64,000 nucleotides of DNA from Puia sp. (lineage in GTDB: Bacteria; Bacteroidota; Bacteroidia; Chitinophagales; Chitinophagaceae). Below are positions 33,394 through 42,807 of this stretch, in pieces. Numbering within the stretch: position 1 is the stretch's first letter; each line of letters begins with the position of its first letter. A program made the position numbers and the translations under genes. The notes beneath the pieces were generated by a model that worked only from the letters and a program-made list of their open reading frames with translations, searched no databases and was not told the DNA's origin. The DNA lies in contig JARLGZ010000104.1 of assembly GCA_031292515.1 (NCBI GenBank), positions 124,001 through 188,000 of the forward strand, in the 5' to 3' direction.

Positions 33394-35028
33394 ATGAACT
33401 TCGGTTATTTCCACTATCCCCTGCCGGCCAACGAGCCGGTCCTGTCTTACGCCCCGGGCAGCCAGGAGAGAGCGACGCTCAAGAATACTTTGAAGGAATT
33501 GAAAGCCACCCTGCACGATATCCCGATGTATATCGGGGGAAAAGAAGTACGCAGCGGAAAAAAGATAGCCATCCGCCCGCCCCATGAACACAGCCACCTG
33601 CTGGGTCATTTCCACGAAGGAGACGGCAACCATGTGAAACAGGCCATCGAAGCCGCCCTGGACGCCCGCGAAGCCTGGGCCGGAATGAACTGGGAGAACC
33701 GCGCCGCCATCTTCCTGAAAGCCGCCGACCTCATCGCCACGAAATATCGTCCCTACATGAATGGCACGACGATGCTGGGACAAAGCAAAAACGCCTACCA
33801 GGCCGAGATAGACAGCGCCTGCGAACTAATAGACTTCCTTCGTTTCAATGTCCACTTCCTGAGCGAAATATACCGGTCCCAGCCTGTCAGCGGCCCGGGC
33901 ACGCACAACCGGATGGAATATCGCCCCCTGGAGGGGTTCGTCCTGGCGATCACCCCCTTCAACTTCACGGCTATCGGCGGCAACCTCCCTACTTCGGCGG
34001 CGCTCTGCGGAAATACCGTGGTTTGGAAACCGGCCTATACACAGATTTTTTCCGCGCAACAGTTTATGCGTATCCTCCGCGAAGCGGGACTTCCGGATGG
34101 GGTCATCAATCTCATCTACGTGGACGGCCCCGTCCTCGGAGACATCTGCTTCAGCCACCCGGATTTCGCCGGGATCCATTTTACGGGCAGCACCGGCGTC
34201 TTCAATGCCATCTGGAAGGAGATCGGCCGGAACATAGGTAATTACCGCTCCTACCCCCGCATCGTGGGAGAGACCGGGGGCAAGGATTTCGTCCTGGCGC
34301 ATGAGAGCGCCGATCCGGACGTGGTGGCGACGGCCCTGCTCCGGGGAGCGTTCGAGTTCCAGGGACAGAAATGCTCGGCTGCCTCACGCGCTTATATACC
34401 CGACAACCTGGCCGGCGCCGTAAAAGAGAAGCTCCTGGAAGGACTCAAAAACATAAAAATGGGCTCCGTGGAAGACTTCTCGAATTTCGTCAACGCAGTG
34501 ATCGACGAAAGGAGCTTTGAAAAAATCAGGACCTATATCGATAAAGCCCAGGGCGACCCCTCGAAAGCCACCATCTGGGCAGGAGGGAGTTGCAATAAGA
34601 CAAAAGGCTATTTCGTGGAACCCACGGTGATCGAAGCGAAAGATCCCCGGTACGCGACGATGTGCGAAGAGATATTCGGTCCGGTATTGACGGTATATGT
34701 CTACAAAGCCGCCGATTTCGAAGGCACGATCGGGCTGGTAAACACCACCTCCCCCTATGCGCTGACTGGCTCAATCATCGCCCGGGACCGGGCGGCAATC
34801 GAACTGGCGACGGAAAAATTACGGAACGCCGCGGGAAACTTCTATATCAACGACAAACCCACCGGGGCCGTCGTCGGCCAGCAGCCCTTTGGCGGCGCAA
34901 GGGCCAGCGGAACCAATGACAAGGCGGGTTCCATCCTCAACCTCTACCGGTGGTTGAGCGCCAGGACCATCAAAGAGACCTTCGTTCCACCTACTGACCA
35001 CCGTTATAGCTTCCTCCATGAGTCTTAA
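33394..35028 (+). CDS. pruA: L-glutamate gamma-semialdehyde (P5C) dehydrogenase
   Basis: The 544-residue aldehyde dehydrogenase oxidises glutamate semialdehyde to glutamate with NAD in proline and arginine breakdown. Features are the N-terminal family segment NFGYFHYPLPANEPVLSYAP, the substrate and NAD regions AITPFNFTAIGGNLP and HFTGSTGVFNAIW, the general base Glu in VGETGGKDF and the catalytic Cys in GQKCSAASRAY. No proline dehydrogenase domain is fused, so PutA is absent here. The gene stands alone. Confidence 0.93.
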   Translation: MNFGYFHYPLPANEPVLSYAPGSQERATLKNTLKELKATLHDIPMYIGGKEVRSGKKIAIRPPHEHSHLLGHFHEGDGNHVKQAIEAALDAREAWAGMNWENRAAIFLKAADLIATKYRPYMNGTTMLGQSKNAYQAEIDSACELIDFLRFNVHFLSEIYRSQPVSGPGTHNRMEYRPLEGFVLAITPFNFTAIGGNLPTSAALCGNTVVWKPAYTQIFSAQQFMRILREAGLPDGVINLIYVDGPVLGDICFSHPDFAGIHFTGSTGVFNAIWKEIGRNIGNYRSYPRIVGETGGKDFVLAHESADPDVVATALLRGAFEFQGQKCSAASRAYIPDNLAGAVKEKLLEGLKNIKMGSVEDFSNFVNAVIDERSFEKIRTYIDKAQGDPSKATIWAGGSCNKTKGYFVEPTVIEAKDPRYATMCEEIFGPVLTVYVYKAADFEGTIGLVNTTSPYALTGSIIARDRAAIELATEKLRNAAGNFYINDKPTGAVVGQQPFGGARASGTNDKAGSILNLYRWLSARTIKETFVPPTDHRYSFLHES

Positions 35029-35189
35029 AAAAAACTCGTGATAAGGGCCCTTCAATCATTTTAACTTTCCTTTAAGCGACTATAGATAACGGTATTTGAT
35101 ATTTCTAAACAACTAATTACCAGTTGCTTTAGGATGTTTTTACACATAAAATTAGCATCGTGCAATAAAAAAACGCTCTTTTCGTAGTG

Positions 35190-35220
35190 TTGCCCGTTAC
35201 ACACCTGCACTTTACATTTG
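35190..35220 (+). promoter_or_regulatory. Consensus Bacteroidota promoter of the porin gene
   Basis: TTG at 35190-35192, exactly 20 bases, then TAcaTTTG at 35213-35220. Both boxes and the spacing match the -33/-7 consensus for the primary sigma factor of Bacteroidota. The start codon is 59 bases downstream, leaving a leader of about 50 bases that contains an imperfect repeat of TTCACTGTTAAACTTAAAAT. It is the best promoter in the window. Confidence 0.8.
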
Positions 35221-35278
35221 CTGCACTGTTTAAAACTTGTTAACCTTAAATTCACTGTTAAACTTAAAATGCACTGTT

Positions 35279-35872
35279 ATGAAAAAAGTTGTGTTAGTGT
35301 TAGTGGCCGGTATCTCTCTGGCATCGGCGAAAGCCCAGATTCAGTATGGCGTTAAAGCAGGAGCAAACTTTGCAACCATCACAGGTTCTGACGCAAGCGG
35401 CGCAAAATCCATCACGAATTTTAACGGAGGCGTATTTGCAAAAATCCCTCTGGCAGGATCCCTGTCTTTGCAACCCGAAGTTCTATACTCAGGACAGGGT
35501 GCCAAGGCTACCCAGGACGGTTACGAAGCAAAGGTCAATCTCGGCTACCTGAACGTTCCCGTACTGGTGAAATACAACCTTCCCATGGGTTTTTCCGTCC
35601 AGACGGGTCCCCAGATCGGCTTTTTGCTGAGCGCTACGGACAAACTCAACGGCGTTAGCATCCCCGGTGCGAAAAGCTCGTATCAATCGACGGATTTCTC
35701 CTGGGATTTCGGCGCAGGCTATGTGACTCCTTTCAATCTCGGTATTGAAGCGCGCTATGGCCTGGGACTGACCAAGATCGGCAAGGCGCAGGACGGCGAT
35801 CCGGCTCCCAACATTAAAAATGGCGTATTCTCCGTTGGCCTGTTCTATGTACTGGGCGGCGGTAAGAAATAG
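35279..35872 (+). CDS. PorT-family outer-membrane beta-barrel protein
   Basis: The 197-residue protein has a signal peptide (MKKVVLVLVAGISLASAKAQ) followed by IQYGVKAGANFATITG, the typical opening of small Bacteroidota beta-barrels (about 8 strands). The barrel shows alternating aromatic and small residues and ends GVFSVGLFYVLGGGKK. It sits in the outer membrane, role unknown. A consensus promoter precedes it and a terminator follows, so it is a single-gene unit. Strong promoter and codon choice suggest high expression. Confidence 0.87.
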   Translation: MKKVVLVLVAGISLASAKAQIQYGVKAGANFATITGSDASGAKSITNFNGGVFAKIPLAGSLSLQPEVLYSGQGAKATQDGYEAKVNLGYLNVPVLVKYNLPMGFSVQTGPQIGFLLSATDKLNGVSIPGAKSSYQSTDFSWDFGAGYVTPFNLGIEARYGLGLTKIGKAQDGDPAPNIKNGVFSVGLFYVLGGGKK

Positions 35873-35909
35873 CTCGCGTTGGTGTTGAAAAATGTTTGTA
35901 TAGTTTAGA

Positions 35910-35940
35910 AGAGACCGGCCGGGCCGGTCTCTTGCTTTTT
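35910..35940 (+). terminator. Intrinsic terminator of the porin gene
   Basis: AGAGACCGGC-cgg-GCCGGTCTCT is a perfect 10-bp stem with 3-base loop followed by TGCTTTTT. It lies inside the longest open frame of pyrR, which shows that pyrR starts downstream. Confidence 0.9.
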
Positions 35941-35970
35941 CCCTATTTTTATAAAAAATTAAGAATCAAT

Positions 35971-36492
35971 TTGAAGACGATCCTCAATGAACAGCAACTG
36001 GCCATCACCATACAGCGGTTGAGCCACCAGGTTCTCGAAAATCACCTGGATCTCGAAAATACCGTTCTCATCGGGCTGCAACCCCGCGGGATCTATTTCT
36101 CGAACCGGATCGTAGAACAGCTCAAACAGCAGGTATCCCCCGCCAATATCCACTACGGCAAGCTGGATATCACCTTTTACCGGGATGACGTCCGCAAGGG
36201 GTTGCATGAATTGAACCAGACGGATATCCCTTTTTCCATAGAGAACAGGAATGTGATCCTGATAGACGATGTACTCTATACCGGCCGGACGATCCGCGCG
36301 GCGCTGGATGCCCTGCTGGACTTCGGAAGACCGGCAAAAGTCGAACTCTGCATCCTCATCGACAGACGTTTCAGCCGGCAGCTCCCGATCCAGGCCGATT
36401 ATACAGGCAAATCCATCGATTCCATCATCACGCAGAAAGTAAAAGTCTTCTGGAAAGAGAAGGACCAAAAAGATGAAGTCTCGCTGTTATGA
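35971..36492 (+). CDS. pyrR: PyrR: pyrimidine regulator / uracil phosphoribosyltransferase
   Basis: The protein (173 residues from TTG 35971) has the phosphoribosyltransferase fold with the PRPP motif VILIDDVLYTGRTIRAALDA. GLQPRGIYFSNRI is near the N-terminus and the basic patch is RRFSRQLPIQADYTGKS. PyrR attenuates pyr mRNA in Gram-positives and has weak uracil phosphoribosyltransferase activity. The frame opens at 35896, but the porin terminator lies there. The TTG gives LKTILNEQQLAITIQRL, a normal family N-terminus. pyrB follows 24 bases later. Confidence 0.9.
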   Translation: MKTILNEQQLAITIQRLSHQVLENHLDLENTVLIGLQPRGIYFSNRIVEQLKQQVSPANIHYGKLDITFYRDDVRKGLHELNQTDIPFSIENRNVILIDDVLYTGRTIRAALDALLDFGRPAKVELCILIDRRFSRQLPIQADYTGKSIDSIITQKVKVFWKEKDQKDEVSLL

Positions 36493-36516
36493 AAAAAACC
36501 CTAATTTCGCCCCTTA

Positions 36517-37458
36517 ATGCAACTAAGTACCAAACATCTTCTTGGCATTAGAGACCTGCAACCGGGAGACATCCGGCTCATTTTAGATACAGCCACGCAA
36601 TTCAAGGAAGTCTTACAGCGCCCCATCAAAAAAGTTCCGACCCTCCGGGATGTTACCATCGTCAACCTGTTTTACGAGAATTCCACCCGCACACGGATCT
36701 CCTTCGAACTGGCCGAAAAGAGACTGTCCGCCGACACGATCAACTTCACCGCTTCCGGCTCCTCCGCGGCAAAAGGAGAGACCCTGCTGGATACGGTTAA
36801 CAATATCCTTTCCATGAAGGTGGATATGGTAGTGATGCGGCACAGCGCCAGCGGCGCCCCTCATTTTCTGGCCAAACATATTCCGGCCGCCATCGTCAAC
36901 GCAGGCGACGGGATCAACGAACACCCTACCCAGGCCCTGCTCGACGCCTTCTCCATTCGAGAGAAACTCGGCGCCCTGGAAGGGAAGAAGATTGCCATCA
37001 TCGGAGACATCATGCACTCGAGAGTAGCGCTAAGCAATATCTACCTGCTGAAAAAAATGGGCGCGGAAGTGATGGTCGCCGGGCCTCCCACCCTGATCCC
37101 GGTCTATATAAAAGAAGCCTTCGATATCCGGGTGGAGTATGACCTGAAAAAAGCCTTGCAGTGGTGCGATGTAGCCAATGTGCTCCGTATACAGCTGGAA
37201 AGACAGAACCAGCCTTTGTTCTCCTCCCTGCGGGAATACAGCCTCGCCTACGGCGTGAACAAGCGCCTGCTGGACAGCCTCGGAAAAAGCATCGTCATCA
37301 TGCATCCCGGCCCCATTAACCGCGGAGTGGAGATCGACAGCGATGCAGCCGACAGCCAGCAATCCATCATCCTGCAGCAGGTAGAAAACGGCGTTGCCGT
37401 AAGAATGGCTGTACTATATTTGCTGGCGGGCAGCTCATCCCAGGCGCCGGCAAACTAA
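36517..37458 (+). CDS. pyrB: Aspartate carbamoyltransferase catalytic subunit
   Basis: PyrB joins carbamoyl phosphate and aspartate, the committed step of pyrimidine synthesis. The 313-residue enzyme has the carbamoyl-phosphate motif ENSTRTRISFELAEKR, HPTQALLDAFSI, IGDIMHSRVALSN and HPGPINRGVEI. No pyrI regulatory gene is adjacent, so control probably comes through PyrR, encoded just upstream. The coaD gene starts 12 bases after it. Confidence 0.96.
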   Translation: MQLSTKHLLGIRDLQPGDIRLILDTATQFKEVLQRPIKKVPTLRDVTIVNLFYENSTRTRISFELAEKRLSADTINFTASGSSAAKGETLLDTVNNILSMKVDMVVMRHSASGAPHFLAKHIPAAIVNAGDGINEHPTQALLDAFSIREKLGALEGKKIAIIGDIMHSRVALSNIYLLKKMGAEVMVAGPPTLIPVYIKEAFDIRVEYDLKKALQWCDVANVLRIQLERQNQPLFSSLREYSLAYGVNKRLLDSLGKSIVIMHPGPINRGVEIDSDAADSQQSIILQQVENGVAVRMAVLYLLAGSSSQAPAN

Positions 37459-37470
37459 ACAATCAAATCT

Positions 37471-37947
37471 ATGCAACGAATCGGTCTTTTCCCGGGAACC
37501 TTCGACCCGATCACCATCGGACATCTCGACATCATCAACCGATCCCTGAATTTGTTCGACAAGCTCTTTATCGGTATCGGTCGTAATGCCAACAAAGAAC
37601 CGATGTTCTCGGAAGAACAAAGACTGGAATGGATCCATGAGATCTATAAAGACAATCCCAAAGTCGGCGCCGTCGTCTACGAGGGACTGACGATCCGCTG
37701 TTGCCAGCAGGTCGGCGCCCATACCATCCTCAGGGGCATCCGCTATGTGAATGACTTTGAATATGAAAAAGCCATTGCCGATATGAACCGCAGCCTCGAC
37801 CCACGGATAGAGACCATTTTCCTCACCTGCCTGCCGCAATATACCTCCGTGGCCTCCACGCTGGTCAGGGATGTCCTCCGCAATGGCGGGAATGTCACCC
37901 CCTTCCTGCCCGAAGTAGTGGCACGCTCCCTGAAACTAAAATCATAA
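37471..37947 (+). CDS. coaD: Pantetheine-phosphate adenylyltransferase
   Basis: CoaD makes dephospho-CoA from phosphopantetheine and ATP. The 158-residue enzyme has the nucleotidyltransferase motif PGTFDPITIGHLDII at the N-terminus, LRGIRYVNDFEYE in the middle and the TSVASTLVRDV segment (ISSTxVR equivalent) near the C-terminus. It is packed in the pyrR-pyrB-coaD-thioesterase row with gaps of 12 and 3 bases, suggesting one operon that combines pyrimidine and CoA functions. Confidence 0.96.
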   Translation: MQRIGLFPGTFDPITIGHLDIINRSLNLFDKLFIGIGRNANKEPMFSEEQRLEWIHEIYKDNPKVGAVVYEGLTIRCCQQVGAHTILRGIRYVNDFEYEKAIADMNRSLDPRIETIFLTCLPQYTSVASTLVRDVLRNGGNVTPFLPEVVARSLKLKS

Positions 37948-37950
37948 ATC

Positions 37951-38418
37951 ATGGCCATCTGGTTCACGACCTCCCCCGCTCTCGAAAAGATTCAGGCGCT
38001 GACAAAAGATACCCTTGCGGAACACATCGGAATCGAATTCACGGAAATCGGTGAAAACTATCTGAAGGCGAGGATGCCGGTAGATCAGCGTACCCGTCAG
38101 CCCTACGGGCAGCTGCATGGCGGCGCTTCGGTCGTGCTGGCGGAAACCTTGGGCAGCGTGGGTTCTGCGCTCGTGATCGATCTTTCACAATTTTACTGCG
38201 TGGGCCTGGAGATTAACGCCAATCATATTCGGGGCGTAAAGGAAGGATTCGTTTACGGGATCGCTACATCCCTCCATCTCGGAGGCTCTACTCATGTCTG
38301 GGACATAAAGATCTATAACGACCAGGAAAAACTGGTCTGCGTCAGCCGCCTGACGGTGGCAATCCTGAAACAAACAGCAAAAGAACAAGACAGACCGGCA
38401 GCCAGACGAAGCCTTTAG
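37951..38418 (+). CDS. Hotdog-fold thioesterase (PaaI/MenI type)
   Basis: The 155-residue hotdog protein has the active-site motif YGQLHGGASVVLAETLGSVG and the strand NHIRGVKEGFVYGIATSLHL, as in PaaI/YbgC-like acyl-CoA thioesterases that act on 1,4-dihydroxy-2-naphthoyl-CoA in menaquinone synthesis. The start ATG is 3 bases after the coaD stop. The CoA link with coaD is plausible but inferred. It converges on a NUDIX gene with a 3-base gap. Confidence 0.85.
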   Translation: MAIWFTTSPALEKIQALTKDTLAEHIGIEFTEIGENYLKARMPVDQRTRQPYGQLHGGASVVLAETLGSVGSALVIDLSQFYCVGLEINANHIRGVKEGFVYGIATSLHLGGSTHVWDIKIYNDQEKLVCVSRLTVAILKQTAKEQDRPAARRSL

Positions 38419-38421
38419 CCA

Positions 38422-39057
38422 CTATCTCGCCGTCGGGTACCCAGCTTTTTGCAACACGTCGAGGATCGAAGGGAATGTATTGGCCAAAAGCACAGGCAGA
38501 TCCGTCTCTCCCGCCCATTTTAAATCGGTGATCTGTTCCTCCCGTTGCGGAACAAGCGTCTGCTCACCGCGGGTTTCCATGGAATACCAATGGGTCTCTT
38601 TCAGAAAATGTTTCCCGCTTTCGTCATAGGTATGCCAGGTGATCAGCAAAGGAGTTTTGAGCTCCACCGCCGACAGCCCCGTCTCTTCCCTGACTTCCCG
38701 GATCGCACATTGCTCCAGGGTCTCCCCCGGATCGAGCTTGCCCTTGGGAAGATCCCATTTACCGCGGCGGAACATAAACAGCAGCTTCCCCGTCTCGTTC
38801 CGGATCAGCCCGCCCGCGGCTTTCACCAGGATGAATTTCTTCCAGAAAGCTTTTTTTAGCGTTTCGAGATCCTTATGAAGGAATATCCCGGCATGAACCT
38901 TTTCAAGACGCATCTCGTGGATCATGGAATTCACGGCCGGCGGCGAGAACTCGTCGATATAGACGGCGTCGTCATGATGGGCGTAGACCGTAATGGCGGC
39001 ATCCATCTCGTCACAGAGAAACAACGGCTTGTCGTTGAAGTATATCTTATAATACAT
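38422..39057 (-). CDS. NUDIX hydrolase with N-terminal extension
   Basis: The 211-residue protein has a Nudix box at about residues 103-126 ([20 protein letters not shown] then TGLSAVE), preceded by a ~65-residue N-terminal region ([20 protein letters not shown]) found in related Bacteroidota NUDIX proteins and absent in the small NUDIX gene at 3723. The substrate is not evident. Confidence 0.85.
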   Translation of the reverse strand: MYYKIYFNDKPLFLCDEMDAAITVYAHHDDAVYIDEFSPPAVNSMIHEMRLEKVHAGIFLHKDLETLKKAFWKKFILVKAAGGLIRNETGKLLFMFRRGKWDLPKGKLDPGETLEQCAIREVREETGLSAVELKTPLLITWHTYDESGKHFLKETHWYSMETRGEQTLVPQREEQITDLKWAGETDLPVLLANTFPSILDVLQKAGYPTAR

Positions 39058-39151
39058 AGATGAACGTAAATAGCAGGCTAAGATACCACATAGGGATTAC
39101 AAAATTTTTTATTCCCGTGTCCAGCATGTAGCTTGCCTAAAATTAAGATCC

Positions 39152-39802
39152 ATGACGACAAGCACAAGCACCGACCGGAAAGCGGTCGCCGAGAAACTCC
39201 TGCAGATCCAGGCCATCCGCCTGCAGCCAAATGACCCCTTTACCTGGTCGTCCGGCTGGAAGAGCCCTATCTACTGCGACAACCGCAAAGTATTGTCCTT
39301 CCCATACGTCCGTGACTTTATAAAATCGGAGATGTGCAATACGGCATTCGAAAAATTCCCCGAAGCCGCCGTACTGGCCGGCGTGGCCACTGCCGGCATC
39401 CCCTGGGGCGTTCTCGTCGCCGACCAGCTCAAACTGCCTTATATCTATGTACGCCCCAAGCCGAAAGAACACGGGTTGGGCAACCAGATCGAAGGATACT
39501 ATGAAAAAGGGCAGCAGGTCCTGGTGATAGAAGACCTGATATCGACCGGCAAAAGCAGCCTGCTCGTCGTCGACGTACTCAGACAGGCCGGCCTCCATGT
39601 CATCGGCATGGTCTCCATTTGTACCTATGACTTCGAGGTGGCACGCCTGGCCTTTGAAAAGGCGGAAGTCCCCTATATCTCCCTGACCGACTACCCCACC
39701 CTCATCAGCCTGGCCCTCGAAAAAAAGATCATCCGGCCCGAAGACGAGGCGATTTTGTTAAATTGGAGAAAAGACCCGGCAAACTGGAAAGGAGTTTCGT
39801 AA
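39152..39802 (+). CDS. pyrE: Orotate phosphoribosyltransferase
   Basis: PyrE converts orotate and PRPP to OMP. The 216-residue protein has the N-terminal region FTWSSGWKSPIYCDNRKVLS, GVATAGIPWGVLVAD, and the PRPP motif QVLVIEDLISTGKSS. It lies about 730 bases after the pyrR/pyrB/coaD group with an opposite-strand NUDIX gene between, so it is probably a separate unit. Confidence 0.95.
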   Translation: MTTSTSTDRKAVAEKLLQIQAIRLQPNDPFTWSSGWKSPIYCDNRKVLSFPYVRDFIKSEMCNTAFEKFPEAAVLAGVATAGIPWGVLVADQLKLPYIYVRPKPKEHGLGNQIEGYYEKGQQVLVIEDLISTGKSSLLVVDVLRQAGLHVIGMVSICTYDFEVARLAFEKAEVPYISLTDYPTLISLALEKKIIRPEDEAILLNWRKDPANWKGVS

Positions 39803-39868
39803 ATTGTGAAGACAAGCACTTATTAAAAAAATCCTCTTATCAAAAAACTGTATCTAAACTCCACTTTT

Positions 39869-40243
39869 ATGAACCTCACTTTCATGCGAAAACTGCAAAT
39901 TCTCCTGTGCCTGCTGATTGGTGTTTCCACCGCTTCCCTGGCCCAGGCCGTAAAAACAGTCATTATCAACGTACCCAGCGTCCAGTGCCAGGAATGTAAA
40001 GAAAGAATAGAAAAACAACTCAGCCATGAAGATGGCGTCAACAAGGCCGTCGTCGATTACAAGAAGAAAACCTGCAAGATCACCTATATCGCCGATCGCA
40101 CCAACCCCGAAAACCTAAAAGCGGCTATCGCAAACGCCGGATACGATGCAGACGATGTCACGGCCGACACCGACGCCTATAAAAGGCTGCCGACCTGCTG
40201 CAAAAAACCCGAAGACGGCGGAGGTCATACAAAAACGAACTAA
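39869..40243 (+). CDS. Secreted heavy-metal-associated (HMA) domain protein
   Basis: The 124-residue protein has a signal peptide (ILLCLLIGVSTASLAQA) and an HMA domain with CxxC metal site CQECKERIEKQLSHEDGV and the usual NLKAAIANAGYDA helix. It would bind Cu or a similar ion in the periplasm. The tail holds a second CC pair (PTCCKKPEDGGG). There is a second possible ATG five codons on (39884). No copper ATPase is adjacent. Confidence 0.85.
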   Translation: MNLTFMRKLQILLCLLIGVSTASLAQAVKTVIINVPSVQCQECKERIEKQLSHEDGVNKAVVDYKKKTCKITYIADRTNPENLKAAIANAGYDADDVTADTDAYKRLPTCCKKPEDGGGHTKTN

Positions 40244-40285
40244 CCCTACAGATGAACTAACCCTCCAGGTTGATAAAAACAAAAA

Positions 40286-40318
40286 GGCATCTCTTCAACA
40301 AGGAGATGCCTTTTTTTT
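40286..40318 (+). terminator. Intrinsic terminator of the HMA gene
   Basis: GGCATCTC and GAGATGCC form an 8-bp stem around a 9-base loop and are followed by eight T residues, about 43 bases past the stop codon. Confidence 0.9.
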
Positions 40319-40391
40319 CAGCCAGTCTTTTCAACCGGTCATTGCATTATTTATTTGACCGGTCATCATATTACTTCTTAACTTCTTAAAG

Positions 40392-42020
40392 TCAATGTTT
40401 TTTAAGTTTAGCAGGTTTGTAAGTTGCCGCCAGTTGCAGGGCCTGATAGGCGTTTACGATGCCTCCCGTTAAGCAAAGAGAAGAGAAAGGCACCGAACGC
40501 GGTTCCCCATCGACGGTGATCAGAACATTGTGCGTGACGGGCACCACCGATTTCAGGATGATCTCCTTGACCTGCACGGCAGTAAGCTTCGGATAATATT
40601 CCCGGATCAGCGTGGCCAAACCCGCCACCACCGGAGAAGCCATGCTCGTACCGTCAAAGGAAGCATATTTTCTGGATCCCGGAACGGAGGAATAGATCTG
40701 CTCTCCCGGCGCAAATACATCTACGCGCGTCTTGCCATAGTTGGAGAAGGACGCCGCCAGCGTCGAATCGTCGATCCAGCCCGAAGCCCCTACCTCAATC
40801 CATGCATCCGCTTCTCCGCTGCTGTCCGCATAACGACGGTTTGGGAAATTGTCATGGCTCTCAAGATCCGAACTCTCGTTACCAGCCGCATGTACGATCA
40901 ACACGTCTTTGGACATGGCATATTTGACGGCCTCGTCGACCGCTTTTTTATCCCAGGCATAGCCCTTCCCAAAACTCATATTGATGACCCTGGCCCCGTT
41001 TTCGGCAGCATACCGGATACCGTTGGCCACATCCTTATCCCGCTCATCTCCGTCCGGGGTTACCCGAACCCCCATGATCATTGCGTCATTCGCGATCCCC
41101 TGGATACCTATATTGTTATCCCGCTTGGCCGCGATGATACCGGACACATGCGTACCGTGCGTCGCGTCAGGACCCGTCACATCCGCATTTCCATAGTTGG
41201 TCTGCCGGTCGTCGGAATAGTCGTCACCGACAATATATCTGGGATCGTAGTCCATATTGTATTCATAATCCACCTGGTGCTGGAAATGCTTGATGCCTTC
41301 ATCCAGCTCCGATGACCTGAATTCGGCAACGCTTGATCCGCGCCCCAGGACGCTTTCACTCAATATTTTTATGACCCTCTCCTCCATCCCGTCCCTGGGC
41401 TGATAATGATCCAGGTCCGCCTGGCCCGGATTGTCTTTGCCAATATGCACGAGCAACGAATCGAAAACTCTTTTGAACCCATTCATGCCCTGAAGGGTCG
41501 CCTTCGCGTTGCCCAGGGCCTGATCGAAGCTCTTTTTAAGCCCCCGGTACCAACCCAGAAAAGCGGTATCCCTATCCGACACCAAGCCGTTGCTGAGACT
41601 GTCATACTTAGGCTTATAGGCGCGCAGCAAACGGGTCAGCTCGAGATTCTCGAACTGCACATTCCCCTTGCCCCCCCCTATAAAATTCCACCCGTGCATA
41701 TCGTCGATATGACCGTTGTGATCATCGTCCACCCCATTTCCCGGTTTCTCTTTCGGGTTGGTCCAGAGGACCTCGCGCAGATCCTCATGACTGGTATCTA
41801 CGCCCCCATCGATGACGGCAACAATCACCGGTGTCGATTTCTTGCCTTTTAAAAGCTCCTGGTAAGCCTTTTCGGTGCTGATCCCAAAAACGGTGTCCGT
41901 CTGCAGATCGAGATTCTGCCAATTGGCCTTTTGAGCCATCCCCAGCAAAGGAGCGGCGCCGATTGCAAGAATCAGTAACCCCTTCCGGAAACTTCTCCTT
42001 GTACCCTGATACTTATCCAT
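40392..42020 (-). CDS. Subtilisin-like S8 serine peptidase, secreted
   Basis: The ~542-residue protein has a signal peptide (LLILAIGAAPLLGMAQ) and a peptidase S8 domain with Asp in VAVIDGGVDTSHEDL, His in THGTHVSGIIAAKR and Ser in DGTSMASPVVAGLA. A ~150-residue insertion between the Asp and His motifs carries many charged residues. No C-terminal sorting domain is visible. The ATG at 42020 (MDKYQGTRRSF) is preferred because GAGG lies 6 bases before it; an upstream ATG at 42032 adds four residues. Confidence 0.9.
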   Translation of the reverse strand: MDKYQGTRRSFRKGLLILAIGAAPLLGMAQKANWQNLDLQTDTVFGISTEKAYQELLKGKKSTPVIVAVIDGGVDTSHEDLREVLWTNPKEKPGNGVDDDHNGHIDDMHGWNFIGGGKGNVQFENLELTRLLRAYKPKYDSLSNGLVSDRDTAFLGWYRGLKKSFDQALGNAKATLQGMNGFKRVFDSLLVHIGKDNPGQADLDHYQPRDGMEERVIKILSESVLGRGSSVAEFRSSELDEGIKHFQHQVDYEYNMDYDPRYIVGDDYSDDRQTNYGNADVTGPDATHGTHVSGIIAAKRDNNIGIQGIANDAMIMGVRVTPDGDERDKDVANGIRYAAENGARVINMSFGKGYAWDKKAVDEAVKYAMSKDVLIVHAAGNESSDLESHDNFPNRRYADSSGEADAWIEVGASGWIDDSTLAASFSNYGKTRVDVFAPGEQIYSSVPGSRKYASFDGTSMASPVVAGLATLIREYYPKLTAVQVKEIILKSVVPVTHNVLITVDGEPRSVPFSSLCLTGGIVNAYQALQLAATYKPAKLKKH

Positions 42021-42032
42021 GAATATCCTCAT

Positions 42033-42423
42033 ATATCGTTTATTGTCGCGCGAATTTAGGGAAATAAGGGCCTTTTAAACACCCCGGGATGTTAAAAAGG
42101 GATAATCGGTGAAAATTAAGAAAGAAGAAGGTAATATCAGGGCCGCCAACATGGATGAGTAACCCGGCGAACCCCAAAAAAGGCCGGCGGACCGACGGCC
42201 CATACACCACAGGAAAGACGAAAGAAGGGCATTGTAGACACAAACCCTTGTTGTGACTGATTTGGTCACATGAGAAAATTCCATTTACATACTTATCTCA
42301 AAAAAATCTGTTCCCGGGATAGAAATCCATCGGGCTGCAGACAATGAAAATAACGAGCAAAGAGATCCGGTGTCCGACAAATACACCAACCTGACCTTCC
42401 GATACACGAACCGGTTCCGGAAG
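42033..42423. other. 391-base gap holding an inverted repeat
   Basis: No credible gene. TGTGAC-tgatttg-GTCACA at 42252-42270 is a 6-bp inverted repeat. It lies between the S8 protease start (42020) and the LytTR stop (42424), in the promoter region of the protease; it could be an operator. The spacing does not match a CRP site. Confidence 0.4.
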
Positions 42424-42807
42424 CTATTCCTTCCCGGCAAGCACCGGGACTTTTGAGAGCGCAGCCGTATATTCCCCGGGCTGATGATCACGCTGTATGA
42501 TCAATACCCTCTTCTCCAGCTGGTCGCGGTACTGATCGCCAATGGGGATTTCCCGGCTGGCCATAAACACGCTGTTATTATCGAAGGCCGAGATCTTTTC
42601 CAGCGAAACGATAAATGACCGGTGTACCCGGCAGAACAGGTGAAAAGGTAGCGCAGCTTCCACCTTTTTCATCGTCACCAGCACGATATAGCTTTTTTTG
42701 TCGGTGACGATCTTACTATAGTTCTTACAGGCCTCGATATACATAATGTCACGGAAGCCTATCCTTTCAAATTTGCCCGCATTGCGTATAAAAAAGAAAT
42801 CTTGCAT
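42424..42807 (-). CDS. Stand-alone LytTR DNA-binding protein
   Basis: The 127-residue protein is almost only a LytTR domain: MYIEACKNYSKIVTDKKSYI, TMKKVEAALPFHLFCRVHRS, FIVSLEKISAFDNNSVFM and IPIGDQYRDQL are its strands and the conserved RVHRSFIV core. LytTR proteins usually have a receiver domain; here none is present, so activity may be set by another protein or by its own abundance. No partner is encoded next to it. Confidence 0.85.
   Translation of the reverse strand: MQDFFFIRNAGKFERIGFRDIMYIEACKNYSKIVTDKKSYIVLVTMKKVEAALPFHLFCRVHRSFIVSLEKISAFDNNSVFMASREIPIGDQYRDQLEKRVLIIQRDHQPGEYTAALSKVPVLAGKE

Noticed and set aside
42252-42270. CRP-like binding site TGTGA...TCACA.
   Set aside because: The half-sites are 9 bases apart rather than 6, so it is kept only as an unnamed inverted repeat.
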